From the NCBI GenBank assembly GCA_027854065.1, contig JAQGEF010000007.1, positions 62,001 through 126,000 on the forward strand: a stretch of 64,000 nucleotides of DNA. The letters are read 5' to 3'. Positions 15,748 through 24,812 of this stretch are shown one piece after another. Position 1 is the first letter of the stretch. Every line of letters begins with the position of its first letter. The position numbers and the translations under genes were made by a program. Origin of the DNA: Polluticaenibacter yanchengensis. GTDB lineage: Bacteria; Bacteroidota; Bacteroidia; Chitinophagales; Chitinophagaceae. The notes below the pieces were generated by a model. That model saw nothing but the letters and a program-made list of their open reading frames with translations, did no database searches and was not told where the DNA came from.

Positions 15748-16101
15748 ATGACACAGACATTTACAGGAAAGATTGTTGCTGTTAACCCAGTGCAACAAAT
15801 TAGCGAAAATTACAAAAAGCAGACAGTGTGGATTAGTGATAATGCGCCTCAATACCCGCAAACATTAGAGTTTGTATTGAGTCAGAAAATAATCGGAATA
15901 ATGGACAATTTAGCACCAGGAGCGGAACTCTCTGTCACTTTTAATCTAAAAGGACGACTATATGAAAAGAATGGGAAATCGAGCGTATTTAACTCTCTTG
16001 AAATATTCAAGTTTGATTTATTAAATACTACAACCCCTCAACCATCTGCACAAACTGCCCAGTCGCAACCTGCCGCTTCTCCAGATGATTTGCCTTTTTA
16101 G
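15748..16101 (+). CDS. ssb: Single-stranded DNA-binding protein, DUF3127 type
   Basis: 117 residues. An OB-fold-like region (TFTGKIVAVNPVQQISENYKK; GAELSVTFNLKGRLYE) precedes a Pro/Gln/Ala linker and an acidic tip DDLPF, the SSB tail that recruits partner proteins. The DUF3127 family fills the SSB role in many Bacteroidota phages. It is the last gene of the early operon and probably serves the recombinase and replisome. Confidence 0.8.
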   Translation: MTQTFTGKIVAVNPVQQISENYKKQTVWISDNAPQYPQTLEFVLSQKIIGIMDNLAPGAELSVTFNLKGRLYEKNGKSSVFNSLEIFKFDLLNTTTPQPSAQTAQSQPAASPDDLPF

Positions 16102-16113
16102 TGAAATTAAAAT

Positions 16114-16135
16114 CCCCGGTGTAGAAACATCGGGG
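16114..16135. terminator. Hairpin between convergent operons
   Basis: A 9-bp stem, CCCCGGTGT (16114-16122) with ACATCGGGG (16127-16135), closes an AGAA loop. It lies between the end of the early rightward operon and the end of the leftward lysis operon. Read leftward, it is followed by ATTTTAATTT, so it can stop leftward transcripts best. A close relative with the same AGAA loop occurs at 61671-61692. Confidence 0.6.
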
Positions 16136-16159
16136 AGCCTTAAACCTATGAAAAATTAA

Positions 16160-16870
16160 TTATGAAATTTTTATTAGCTGCTCATATATTCTTATACATA
16201 AAGCTTCGTACTCCTTTGCCTTGAACGTTCCATTTATAATTTTGCGGGAATTGTACCAATCTGTTTTCTTATTCGTAAAATAGTCGCTCAGCTTAACTCC
16301 CGTATATATCCCATTCTCCATACCTTCAAACATCGCAAATATTGAAAGATCAAGTCTTAGCAATAATTCTGGGTTATTCAGTAAGTCTATTTTATTATCA
16401 TGACTGGCATTATAGGCTTCCTGTATTTTTCGGTAATTAGCTCGTCCTGTTGTTTGACAAATCCCCATACCTCTATATCGCCATCCATCCCCATATTGCT
16501 CACTTCTATTGCCGTTTAGCCCGGCATATACATAGTTTGCAATTTTCTCAGCCCTTCTTTGGTACAAAATCGCTTTAGAATTTGGCACTTTTGGCTTAGC
16601 CTTAGCGTTTACCGCACATTTACTTGGAAACGTATCTGCCAATCCTTGTGCGCTGTAATTCAAATTTTCGCTAACAGGCTGCAGATTAATGCCAACTTCA
16701 ATAATACTAGTTGCAATAACAGCAGCAAGCCACCTTCTGTCAGTCCAGTTTCTAAATTCATATTCGACAGCAATTGCCTCCAATGTTTCAACTTGCTGTT
16801 TTGTCAATTTACCACCAAAAATCGGGCGAAGATTGTCAAAATATTGCTTACGATCTAACTTGTTTTGCAT
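16160..16870 (-). CDS. Endolysin, glycoside hydrolase 19-like
   Basis: 236 residues, no signal peptide. The GH19/lysozyme-like core is seen as IATSIIEVGINLQPVSEN (with the catalytic-type Glu), KIANYVYAGLNGNRSEQYGDG then WRYRGMGICQTTGRANYRKI, and a C-terminal helical part. Such enzymes cut peptidoglycan or chitin-like glycans. It lies at the end of a leftward lysis cassette with spanin and holin genes, and overlaps the spanin gene by 23 bp. Lacking a signal, it needs a holin to reach the wall. Confidence 0.85.
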   Translation of the reverse strand: MQNKLDRKQYFDNLRPIFGGKLTKQQVETLEAIAVEYEFRNWTDRRWLAAVIATSIIEVGINLQPVSENLNYSAQGLADTFPSKCAVNAKAKPKVPNSKAILYQRRAEKIANYVYAGLNGNRSEQYGDGWRYRGMGICQTTGRANYRKIQEAYNASHDNKIDLLNNPELLLRLDLSIFAMFEGMENGIYTGVKLSDYFTNKKTDWYNSRKIINGTFKAKEYEALCIRIYEQLIKIS

Positions 16871-17288
16871 ATTTGTATATTTTGAGTGACAGTAAGAACA
16901 TCAATCCAATGAAAAATGCCAATATAAACCACTTTAAGACATTGAAAACCCAATCAATATATGGCTTCCACAATGGCGTCTTTTCTTCAGTTACAGCGGT
17001 TTTAACATCCTCATGGACTGAACTATCAACTATACTGCTCTGAGCCTGCTTAACATGACTCTGTTGATTATTAAGGAACACATATTCTTTAACTGGAATC
17101 GGATAAATACTATCTTTATAATAATACTCTCTGATAACTTTTACATCAGTTGTGTTGCCTAAACTGTCTTTTATCGAATAGCTACTATCCTTAAAGATTA
17201 CATCTACTTTTTTATCAGCAGTAGTGGCCGTCTTTAGTGTTCTGCATGATGAAAAAAGGAAAATCAATATTAAAGCCTTAACCCACAT
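16848..17288 (-). CDS. Candidate unimolecular spanin
   Basis: 146 residues. The N-terminus is a lipoprotein signal (ALILIFLFSSCRTL) with a lipobox Cys at residue 15. The C-terminus has a membrane segment (LKWFILAFFIGLMFLLSLKIY) and a short basic tail. Between lies a periplasmic stretch of beta character. An outer-membrane lipid anchor plus a C-terminal inner-membrane segment is the hallmark of u-spanins such as T1 gp11, which fuse the two membranes at lysis. Neighbours are endolysin and holin genes. Confidence 0.7.
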   Translation of the reverse strand: MWVKALILIFLFSSCRTLKTATTADKKVDVIFKDSSYSIKDSLGNTTDVKVIREYYYKDSIYPIPVKEYVFLNNQQSHVKQAQSSIVDSSVHEDVKTAVTEEKTPLWKPYIDWVFNVLKWFILAFFIGLMFLLSLKIYKYAKQVRS

Positions 17289-17289
17289 T

Positions 17290-17577
17290 TTATAATCCCT
17301 TTATTTTGTCTAAAATAGCTTTGGCAAATAAGCTATAAAAAGAAGTTGCTACAAAGTATGTAAGCAAAAGAGCAAAAGGGTCAAGATCCTTAAACTCACC
17401 GGCTCCAAGTTTTGCCAGCAAATAAATACCACCTGCTAATGTTGCAAATGCAAGGAAGTTGTACTTTTTTTCTTTGAATACTCTGAAATACTTATCAGCC
17501 CAGAAATGGCCAACCAGGATAATAAATACTAAAAAATACCAGTCTATCAATCCGATGACGTTTAAAATTTGTTCCAT
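17290..17577 (-). CDS. Holin-like protein with three membrane segments
   Basis: 95 residues with three hydrophobic stretches (about 9-26, 40-58 and 66-85) and a basic C-terminus. Size, topology and position next to spanin and endolysin suggest a class I-type holin. Not assigned to a named family. Confidence 0.6.
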   Translation of the reverse strand: MEQILNVIGLIDWYFLVFIILVGHFWADKYFRVFKEKKYNFLAFATLAGGIYLLAKLGAGEFKDLDPFALLLTYFVATSFYSLFAKAILDKIKGL

Positions 17578-17579
17578 AT

Positions 17580-17873
17580 TTAATTGTTTAGTTTACGTGA
17601 AATTTGGTGAAGTATTTCAGTGTTTTTACTTATAACCTCAATAGCCTTTTTATGCTCTTCCTTTAAGAACTCTTCGTTTTTGCTATTAATTGCTTCAATG
17701 TTTTTTTCAAGCTTGTCGATTCTTAAATTCTGATCTCGCTCACGGTCTCGCCTGTTCTTCTCCTGGTACCATAAAAAGAATAATAAGATTAGAGTAAATG
17801 TTCCCAATATTCCATAGTCCATTAGAGAACGAGATATTTCGGCTTGTGCTTGAGCGGCTTGAATCTGTAACAT
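17580..17873 (-). CDS. Membrane-anchored coiled-coil protein, holin-like
   Basis: 97 residues: one membrane segment at about 20-38 (DYGILGTFTLILLFFLWY), then a charged coiled coil (RIDKLEKNIEAINSKNEEF). This is the layout of BhlA/UviB-type holin-like proteins. It may be a second holin or an antiholin. Confidence 0.55.
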   Translation of the reverse strand: MLQIQAAQAQAEISRSLMDYGILGTFTLILLFFLWYQEKNRRDRERDQNLRIDKLEKNIEAINSKNEEFLKEEHKKAIEVISKNTEILHQISRKLNN

Positions 17874-17878
17874 TTTTA

Positions 17879-19240
17879 TTACTTTATTTCTTGAATAATA
17901 TTTTGAGGATTACCATACCCAAGACTCTCAATGACTGTATTATTGAAGCTTATTTTACTTCCCGCATCTGTCACCGTATTATTTAATTTTGAGATAAAGG
18001 AATTAGCAATTACTACATCGCCGGGTCGTATATAGTTTATAGATTCTATAGTAGCATTTGAAATTAAAATATGAGATGGTGTAATAATATTTTTGTTGCC
18101 TATTTGAATGTCAGAAAATGAGCCACCATCAATGAATGCCTTATTTATGAGCCTTACCGCACCTGTGCAATTAATTAAAGTGCCACTGATAAAACTTAAC
18201 TGAAAGTTTGTGTTTTCAGCATAAATATCCCTTTCCTCAACATACATGTCATAAATTTGCAAATTGCTGTTCTTAATCGTTGCAATTTCTTTGCTAGGGG
18301 CTACGGCAAAAGGGGCAACATCAGAACAAACATTATTCATTCTGTAATACCTAGCCATTCCGGGTACGCCGCCACCAGAGTAGTGACTTAAAGCCAGCCC
18401 CTGCCCGCTGGTTAGCTTTAATCCCGTTGCCATCACGCGGACATTATTAAAATCGATGCTAACATTTGGATGGAAATACATGGCATGACTCCTGCCGGCT
18501 CTTAGTTCTACATTATCCATATGAACCGCTACAGCAGGTGCATCTTGTGAATAAACTGCTACGGTTACCATGTCAGTTGAAAAATTTACATTATCAAATC
18601 GTACATGGCACCACTTTGTAACACTGTCTAATTTGGCATTCCAGGTTCCACCTCTTGCAGAATACCAAGCATTTTGACCACCTGTTACTGTAATGTCTCG
18701 TAGTGTTATATCCCAAATATTGCCGGTTTTAAACTCAGTGCTAAATGCTACAGATGTGCTATCTTTTACAAAAATATTAAACCCTTTTACCCTAGCAGTA
18801 CAATTGCTGAAAGTAAATAGATTTGCGCCTTTCAGGTTAAATATCAACTTAGTGTTTTTGCCTTCAATTTGGCAATCTGCATTAATTATTAAACCCTTTT
18901 CTATTACAAGGCTATCTATATCAACAATACCCTTCTTCTTCTCTTTTATGGCCTTATTTATAAAGTCTTGGAGGCTTAATTTACTTTCAGAGAATTTCAG
19001 ATCATTTCCCGGGTTCTTTTCAATGTAAATAGTATCTAATTTAATGCGCTCAACAACCTTGTAGATTGTATCTGTTTTGTAAACTACCTTTTCTTTAAAT
19101 ATAGTGTCCCGGATAACAACCGGTTCTATCTTGATTGCTGATAGGGGGATTTCAATTTTTATGTTTTGCGAAAATCCTGCATAAGCCAGTAAGCAGAACA
19201 GGAAAAAGATTATTAATATTATATAGGTTCTTAATTTCAT
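17879..19240 (-). CDS. Secreted or anchored beta-helix protein
   Basis: 453 residues. An N-terminal hydrophobic segment (YIILIIFFLFCLLAYAGF followed by SQ) resembles a Sec signal. It is followed by a repetitive linker (VVIRDTIFKEKVVYKTDTIY). Residues about 110-453 have the repeating short beta-strand pattern of a right-handed parallel beta-helix (pectate-lyase-like). This fold is common in phage tail spikes. A Sec signal on a tail spike is odd; it may instead be an exported protein. The start overlaps the end of the DUF1353 gene. Confidence 0.65.
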   Translation of the reverse strand: MKLRTYIILIIFFLFCLLAYAGFSQNIKIEIPLSAIKIEPVVIRDTIFKEKVVYKTDTIYKVVERIKLDTIYIEKNPGNDLKFSESKLSLQDFINKAIKEKKKGIVDIDSLVIEKGLIINADCQIEGKNTKLIFNLKGANLFTFSNCTARVKGFNIFVKDSTSVAFSTEFKTGNIWDITLRDITVTGGQNAWYSARGGTWNAKLDSVTKWCHVRFDNVNFSTDMVTVAVYSQDAPAVAVHMDNVELRAGRSHAMYFHPNVSIDFNNVRVMATGLKLTSGQGLALSHYSGGGVPGMARYYRMNNVCSDVAPFAVAPSKEIATIKNSNLQIYDMYVEERDIYAENTNFQLSFISGTLINCTGAVRLINKAFIDGGSFSDIQIGNKNIITPSHILISNATIESINYIRPGDVVIANSFISKLNNTVTDAGSKISFNNTVIESLGYGNPQNIIQEIK

Positions 19241-19665
19241 AATACAATTATTTTAGTTTCATTTTCTAATGCCATTTTAGAACGCTTTCTATTCCAATAC
19301 AGCCATCCAAATAAACGGACACCAGCGAATCTGCACCAAGCTGAAAAAGGGTGGCTAAATGCCAATGAATAATTTAAATACTCTTTATCAGCTTCATACC
19401 TGGTACAAAATTTTGAGTAATAAGCAACATCATGGGGCAAGGCAGCATAAGCATATTTCCCAGACTTTGGAAATGCCCATAGCAGCCAAAAAGGTACACT
19501 TGCTTCGTCCCATTTAAACCCAGTTTTTACTAGAACCTTTTTACCCGCTATTAATAATTCAACATCCCTATTTAGAACCCTAACTCGGTGATTGTCTACA
19601 TCTGGATAGTCGCTAATAACATTTCCATTTCTAGCATGTTGTACGATGTTTAAGGGAGTAATCAT
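19237..19665 (-). CDS. DUF1353 family protein
   Basis: 142 residues. The family motifs are clear: VKTGFKWDEASVPFWLLWAF and AALPHDVAYYSKFCTRYEAD. DUF1353 proteins occur in tail/lysis regions of many phages; the His-Asp motif suggests an enzymatic or metal-binding role, not established to my knowledge. Confidence 0.8.
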   Translation of the reverse strand: MITPLNIVQHARNGNVISDYPDVDNHRVRVLNRDVELLIAGKKVLVKTGFKWDEASVPFWLLWAFPKSGKYAYAALPHDVAYYSKFCTRYEADKEYLNYSLAFSHPFSAWCRFAGVRLFGWLYWNRKRSKMALENETKIIVL

Positions 19666-19668
19666 GGG

Positions 19669-20238
19669 CTATTGCTTTTTACGGTTAAGACGACCGTCTG
19701 CATACATTTTCATACCTGCAGATTTGATTAAATTTCTAAATGGTAGCGGTTGTGTAGAAAAGAGCATGTATGCACTCCATCCATCCATAATGCGTCCATT
19801 CGCTACGCCAGTTTTGTCAAAATACAACCAGTTGCCAACACTGTCTTTTTTGTAGACATTTTCTGTACTGTCATAGATGCCGTACTTAGTCAAAAACTCA
19901 TCAACAGAAAGGGCGTAGTTTTCTCCTGTTTGATAATCAATGAAAATATTTTTGTCAGCGATTTGGCTTACTTCGTATGAAGGCAGTAGTGATTTAATAT
20001 CCTTTGTACTGTCAACTAAATCAAAATAGTCTATTCGCCATACAACAATTATGCTTTTCAAGTCCCAGTCTGGCTTCATTGCTTTTGCTGTTACAGTCCT
20101 TCCAAATTGAGCCGTTCCAATTGTGTCGTTGGGTATTCTAAAGTGAATATCGGCTTCAAAAGTCATTACCGAATATTGTTGCTGGCTAAATGAAACAAAA
20201 GAAAATAATGTAAAAATTAGGGTTAATATGCTTTTCAT
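19669..20238 (-). CDS. Unknown protein with Sec signal (189 aa)
   Basis: An N-terminal Sec signal (KSILTLIFTLFSFVSFSQ) is followed by about 170 residues of mixed alpha/beta sequence with no recognised domain. It is the second of three adjacent leftward genes whose products carry such signals. Confidence 0.6.
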   Translation of the reverse strand: MKSILTLIFTLFSFVSFSQQQYSVMTFEADIHFRIPNDTIGTAQFGRTVTAKAMKPDWDLKSIIVVWRIDYFDLVDSTKDIKSLLPSYEVSQIADKNIFIDYQTGENYALSVDEFLTKYGIYDSTENVYKKDSVGNWLYFDKTGVANGRIMDGWSAYMLFSTQPLPFRNLIKSAGMKMYADGRLNRKKQ

Positions 20239-20248
20239 AATTATTGAT

Positions 20249-21949
20249 TTATAATGATTCTGTGGTTATGCCAACCCACCCAACTCCAACTATATAAAGG
20301 CAAATCTTATTAAGGGTCGTATCGAATACAACCTGTGTACGGGTTGGCGTATAACTTGTACGTATTGCTGTAGTCATCTCAGGTAAGCCAATGCCCCCCT
20401 TGTTTTCAGCGTTTGTACGAATATCAATGACTGTAGTAGTGTCTGGCGCTAGAGTATTTATCCCTACATATCCACGTTCGCTTACAAATGCGGCATGATA
20501 ACCTACATTTTCGGAACTGGTACTTGTCCCTGGCTTATAGTAATACCCAAATACGGAATCGTATTTAAGGGTAAATACATCCACATCGCTAGTATTGGAA
20601 ATACTTTTAAAGTTGTTTGTAAGGATGTTATTGTTGTTTCTATGCCTTGCATTAACCGACATTCTAACATTAGCCAATAATACACCATTACTTCCCCCAA
20701 AAATATGTGAGCCACCACCACCAGACTGAGAAGCCTGGTAAGATATAGAGCCGGAATTTAGCACAATGTTTGAATTGTTTTCATGACTATTCAAAGTTCT
20801 GACAACAAGTTCTGATGTGCCAGTAGAAACACCTATGTTTAACCGGGCAACTGCAGAGTCCAAAACCAGTCTTTGCACACCATTGGTCACTAATCTCAAC
20901 TTTCGGTTATTATTCGTTCCTAATAGTGGATTTTCAGTATTATTGCCACCAATCATCCAGCCCTGTGTTGTATTCAATATTGGCCTCCACGAATTGTCCC
21001 AATATTGAAAAACACTATCTGTTACATTGTAAATAAACGCCCCTCTACTTGGACTGACGATCAAATCCCTCTGAGTTGTTGTAAGCCTGTTAGGTAATAA
21101 ATATTTATTGGTACTCCCTAAATCTAAGTCGGCATTTGAATTGGGAGTTATAGTTCCAATTCCCACACCTGTTGTACTTATGTACATTCTAGTTGCTCCC
21201 TGTGTTCTGAAACCTATATTATGCGCCCCATTTCCAAAATCAATGCCTGTCGCTGTGGCAGTTGAGTTGTTTATTTTTGGTGTGAAAAATTCACGAGTAC
21301 CTGTATTTACGCCAGCCGAGTTTAGAGTTGTATAGGTTTGATTGTTTCTTATTAAAGTAAAATCAGTATTATCTGTTGTGCCAACTGAAAAAGCACCGGC
21401 ATCACCTCCTTTTGTAACCTTTATCGCCAATTCTGTTCTCCTTGCTAATCCTGCTGTGTCGGCCTTGTTTAATTTTAAATTAAGTGCAGTAGCAACGCTA
21501 TCCCTGAATGTATTATAGTTTACCTTTCTAACAAATACGTTGGTATCACTTACGTTTAGCTTTAATGCTAGTTCAGATGAAAGGAAGGTTTTATAAACAA
21601 TAACAGACGTATCTACACGCAAAGTACTGTCATTAACACTATAAAGCCCATATCCAGCTAATACTTTTGATATGCCAATGGTATCAATACTCGTTGAAAT
21701 ATTTTTCCAACCTTCAGTAGTTCGCATCCACAAATTATTCTGCCAGAAAGTCAACCCTCCATTGTAATAATTCAATGGATGATTTAATGTATCTCTTAGA
21801 GAGACCGCAAAACCACTATCTGCAATAAATCCGCCATTCGAAATAACCAATGTCTTATTCGTTCCTAATTTTTGCTTAATTGGGAACGGGTCTTGACTGA
21901 AGCTTTTATAGGCTGATAGTAAAATTAATATTAGAAATAAGTAACGCAT
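20249..21949 (-). CDS. Tail-fibre-like protein with Sec signal
   Basis: 566 residues. After a signal-like N-terminus (YLFLILILLSAYKSFSQD), the sequence shows blocks typical of Bacteroidota phage fibre proteins: TLVISNGGFIADSGFAV, VGIGTITPNSNADLDLG, RGAFIYNVTDSVFQYWDNSW and GYVGINTLAPD. These are beta-rich repeated units often ending in a chaperone or receptor-binding domain. Receptor recognition is likely, but the export signal is unexplained. Confidence 0.65.
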   Translation of the reverse strand: MRYLFLILILLSAYKSFSQDPFPIKQKLGTNKTLVISNGGFIADSGFAVSLRDTLNHPLNYYNGGLTFWQNNLWMRTTEGWKNISTSIDTIGISKVLAGYGLYSVNDSTLRVDTSVIVYKTFLSSELALKLNVSDTNVFVRKVNYNTFRDSVATALNLKLNKADTAGLARRTELAIKVTKGGDAGAFSVGTTDNTDFTLIRNNQTYTTLNSAGVNTGTREFFTPKINNSTATATGIDFGNGAHNIGFRTQGATRMYISTTGVGIGTITPNSNADLDLGSTNKYLLPNRLTTTQRDLIVSPSRGAFIYNVTDSVFQYWDNSWRPILNTTQGWMIGGNNTENPLLGTNNNRKLRLVTNGVQRLVLDSAVARLNIGVSTGTSELVVRTLNSHENNSNIVLNSGSISYQASQSGGGGSHIFGGSNGVLLANVRMSVNARHRNNNNILTNNFKSISNTSDVDVFTLKYDSVFGYYYKPGTSTSSENVGYHAAFVSERGYVGINTLAPDTTTVIDIRTNAENKGGIGLPEMTTAIRTSYTPTRTQVVFDTTLNKICLYIVGVGWVGITTESL

Positions 21950-21950
21950 T

Positions 21951-22358
21951 TTAATCTATTTTAGGCTGGTATAATATCATCATAACGTTAACATCATACC
22001 ATTCATTTGTTCTTTCAATTGTGCCGGTTTCAGGAATAAATGTGAAATCAATACCGACAAATTCTACCATCTTATCAACGACTATCATAAATAGACCGGT
22101 GGCACCAATTAAGTTATTTGATTGAAATTGGTTTGTACCTATAAAATCAGGGTAATCAACCAATTTTACCATCTCTATATTCAACCCGCTTGCACTCATT
22201 CCAATAACGTCAGATAACTTTGCAAGCTTGGTTTCTTCTTTATCGACCGGTGTAGATAAATCATGAACCATTATATAAAGCCTATCCTTGTTTATTGGAA
22301 GCTTTACAAAGGGAATATCATGAACTGTTATGGTATTTTCTTTGTGTTCTTGGCACAC
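21951..22358 (-). CDS. Small tail-appendage protein (135 aa)
   Basis: Its first 50 residues (HDIPFVKLPINKDRLYIMVHD, then ETKLAKLSDVIG) align with the start of the 497-residue protein encoded next upstream. The shared N-terminal module probably mounts both on the same virion structure. The rest is beta-rich. Confidence 0.55.
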   Translation of the reverse strand: MCQEHKENTITVHDIPFVKLPINKDRLYIMVHDLSTPVDKEETKLAKLSDVIGMSASGLNIEMVKLVDYPDFIGTNQFQSNNLIGATGLFMIVVDKMVEFVGIDFTFIPETGTIERTNEWYDVNVMMILYQPKID

Positions 22359-22360
22359 TG

Positions 22361-23854
22361 TTATTCACTTATTTCAATAGTTATAAAGTACGAGAACCCA
22401 ACAGCATCAGCACCGGTATTATTTATAACACGTAACTGAAATTCATCTTCGTTAGGAGACGGAAGCGACTGCAGTGCCACTTTATTGACCGTGCTAAATT
22501 CAGGCGTTAAGGTCATAAGGGTATTTCCAACTCCAAAATCAACCGTTGTAATGTCGATTATTGAATCACTACTATCATTTGGAGTAAATGAAACATCAAA
22601 CAATAAATTATTCTTCAATACTGTTGTCGTTACAACCCCGGTTGATGCATTTTGAGCAACTTTTACAAAAAGAAAAGGCTTAGAAATGTTTAATAAATTA
22701 CTTGTAAATTCTTTATCAATCAACTCTTCTCTTTCCGTATATTGCTTAACGTTAAAGATTGAGTTTCTTAATTCTGTACCACGAATCATTCTTGGCACAA
22801 ATCCAACTGTAAAAGTATTGTTGCTGTAGTCGCTCGATATTGTATAAGATCGGCCATAATTTGATCCATTTGTGCTGCTTAATTTATTGTAATTGAATAC
22901 AGATTCTTTTACAAATTCAGAGGTGGACAAATCGGATGTGTATTTTAATACATTTCCAATAATTTCATTCCCTCTGAAATTAATAATGTTAAATAGCGAT
23001 CCTATAACTACGTTTTCTCTAACGTTGGCATTCCCCCATTGAAAGTATTTTATGGCATTACTGGCCAGGTTGTTGCCAACCTCTACCTTATTTCCGAATT
23101 GATCTTCTCTGCTAAGTATTTTGTTGTTTACAATATCATAGATAATTAGATCTGTAGATAAATTGAAATTGGTTTCATTTACGCCTAAAAGCTCCCAGTC
23201 TTCCGGGTTAAGGTTTAATTGATCGACAGCATTACCAACATTGCCGGTTATATTTCTCCATAATTTACCTCCCCATATTACACGATTATTTACTATATAT
23301 GATGGGAATGATTCTAGTGCATAATCTGCCTCTGCTCCACTTGTGGCACCCGTAATGTATCCACTTGTCCAATTACCCGTTAAAGGCAATATGATAGAGT
23401 GTCCAATATATTTCCCGGTGTCACCGTCAATATTGGTTATCGTTTCTCCAATTTGAAATTTAAGCCCATTAGTAATAGACATTGTAGAAAAATATGCATA
23501 TGGCTCATAGACTGGTATGCTGTCATACTTAGGCACATAAAATATTCCTATTCCAGTAAACGCAAGTTTATTTGAAGAAACCGCTTTAAATATTGCTTTT
23601 GTACCTCCATATAAAGTTGGCTCTGCATCAGAAATGCCATAATTGACACCAATCTTCAATTTTGATTGCTGGATAAGCTGAAGTATATTTATTCGAGTTG
23701 ATTCATAATAGTTGGAACCAACTAAATCCTGCCACTTAACACGCTTAGTGTCTGTTGATATTGGCTGTTCTGTATCATGAACCATTAGCCACTTATCAGT
23801 CAGGTCATATCCGGTTGGGGCAACTGGTATATCATGTATATATGTATCAGGCAT
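22361..23854 (-). CDS. Tail fibre/appendage protein (497 aa)
   Basis: The N-terminal module (HDIPVAPTGYDLTDKWLMVHD, then WQDLVG) matches that of the neighbouring 135-residue protein. The body is rich in Gly, Asn and Thr with beta-strand periodicity (RVIWGGKLWRNITGNVG; NVRENVVIGSLFNI), typical of fibres. It overlaps the next upstream gene by 8 bp. No enzymatic motif was seen. Confidence 0.6.
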   Translation of the reverse strand: MPDTYIHDIPVAPTGYDLTDKWLMVHDTEQPISTDTKRVKWQDLVGSNYYESTRINILQLIQQSKLKIGVNYGISDAEPTLYGGTKAIFKAVSSNKLAFTGIGIFYVPKYDSIPVYEPYAYFSTMSITNGLKFQIGETITNIDGDTGKYIGHSIILPLTGNWTSGYITGATSGAEADYALESFPSYIVNNRVIWGGKLWRNITGNVGNAVDQLNLNPEDWELLGVNETNFNLSTDLIIYDIVNNKILSREDQFGNKVEVGNNLASNAIKYFQWGNANVRENVVIGSLFNIINFRGNEIIGNVLKYTSDLSTSEFVKESVFNYNKLSSTNGSNYGRSYTISSDYSNNTFTVGFVPRMIRGTELRNSIFNVKQYTEREELIDKEFTSNLLNISKPFLFVKVAQNASTGVVTTTVLKNNLLFDVSFTPNDSSDSIIDITTVDFGVGNTLMTLTPEFSTVNKVALQSLPSPNEDEFQLRVINNTGADAVGFSYFITIEISE

Positions 23855-24812
23855 TGATTATAATTTTATTTCCATTTATAATTAACAGCTTATTGTTTAC
23901 TTTGAATCCATAAGACACCTCGCTACCACAGCCACAATAAAAACTATATGGCTTGATTTCTTCTCCATTATGCTTTGTGATATCTATGTCTAACACTTTA
24001 TACAACTCTAATAGCAAATGATAAGCTTGTTGATATTTATTACATTTACCGGCATTAATAAAAGCAGACAATAGGGAAAATGCATAAGTGAAATTTGCCT
24101 CTTGTGTTTTACTGCATCCACAGCTTGGAGCCTGATTAAGAGAATTGACCATTTCAGTCAAAGTGTCAATGCATTTTGGCGCAAATAAATCCAGTTTACG
24201 AAAGCCGTTTTGAAGATCACGTAAAGTCAACCTGCCATCACCGGTTTTTGAATAATCAATTGTTGCTGTCAGCGTTGCTTCGTATCTTGAATCATAATAT
24301 TTACCGGCAAAAATTAATGGGATTTTTATACCAGTTCCGGAAATGGTTGTATTTAATTCAGATATTTTAACCGACCAGAAACGATTGATTTCTGATACAG
24401 TGTATTCCTCTAATGAATAACTTGTAGTGTCAATAACTGATGCTTGCGGAATAAATGGCTGAACATCAAAGTTTATATTAGTTTGATTTGGTCTAAAATC
24501 AAGGCTATATTCATAATTACTTTCACTGTCATCATAATCAAAATGTTTGACAATGTATTTAATCTTATAATCCCCCCGTTGAAAGTTATTCTGACTATTC
24601 AGACGCAAATTTGCTATAACTGGCAATTCACTTACTGGGGCAAGTGAAGTTGTAACAGATATACCATCTGGCTGCATTATGACATATTGTGCCATAATAT
24701 CAGCCTTAATACCTGTAGGATAGTCTGATGTATCAGTAAGTATAAATTTCGGTACTGACAGACTTTTGTCCATCAGTACTGAAAAATTGAGGTATTGATT
24801 AAGATTAGCCAT
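23847..24812 (-). CDS. Tail-associated structural protein (321 aa)
   Basis: A beta-rich N-terminal 200 residues is followed by a helical part with a Cys cluster (NQAPSCGCSKTQ) and a second CGCGS near the C-terminus. It lies between capsid and fibre genes, so a virion role such as adaptor or base of the appendage is inferred. Confidence 0.55.
   Translation of the reverse strand: MANLNQYLNFSVLMDKSLSVPKFILTDTSDYPTGIKADIMAQYVIMQPDGISVTTSLAPVSELPVIANLRLNSQNNFQRGDYKIKYIVKHFDYDDSESNYEYSLDFRPNQTNINFDVQPFIPQASVIDTTSYSLEEYTVSEINRFWSVKISELNTTISGTGIKIPLIFAGKYYDSRYEATLTATIDYSKTGDGRLTLRDLQNGFRKLDLFAPKCIDTLTEMVNSLNQAPSCGCSKTQEANFTYAFSLLSAFINAGKCNKYQQAYHLLLELYKVLDIDITKHNGEEIKPYSFYCGCGSEVSYGFKVNNKLLIINGNKIIINA

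Noticed and set aside
20495..21335. Several ORFs opposite the fibre-like gene
   Set aside because: They are out-of-frame shadows of a long protein with clear fibre motifs.
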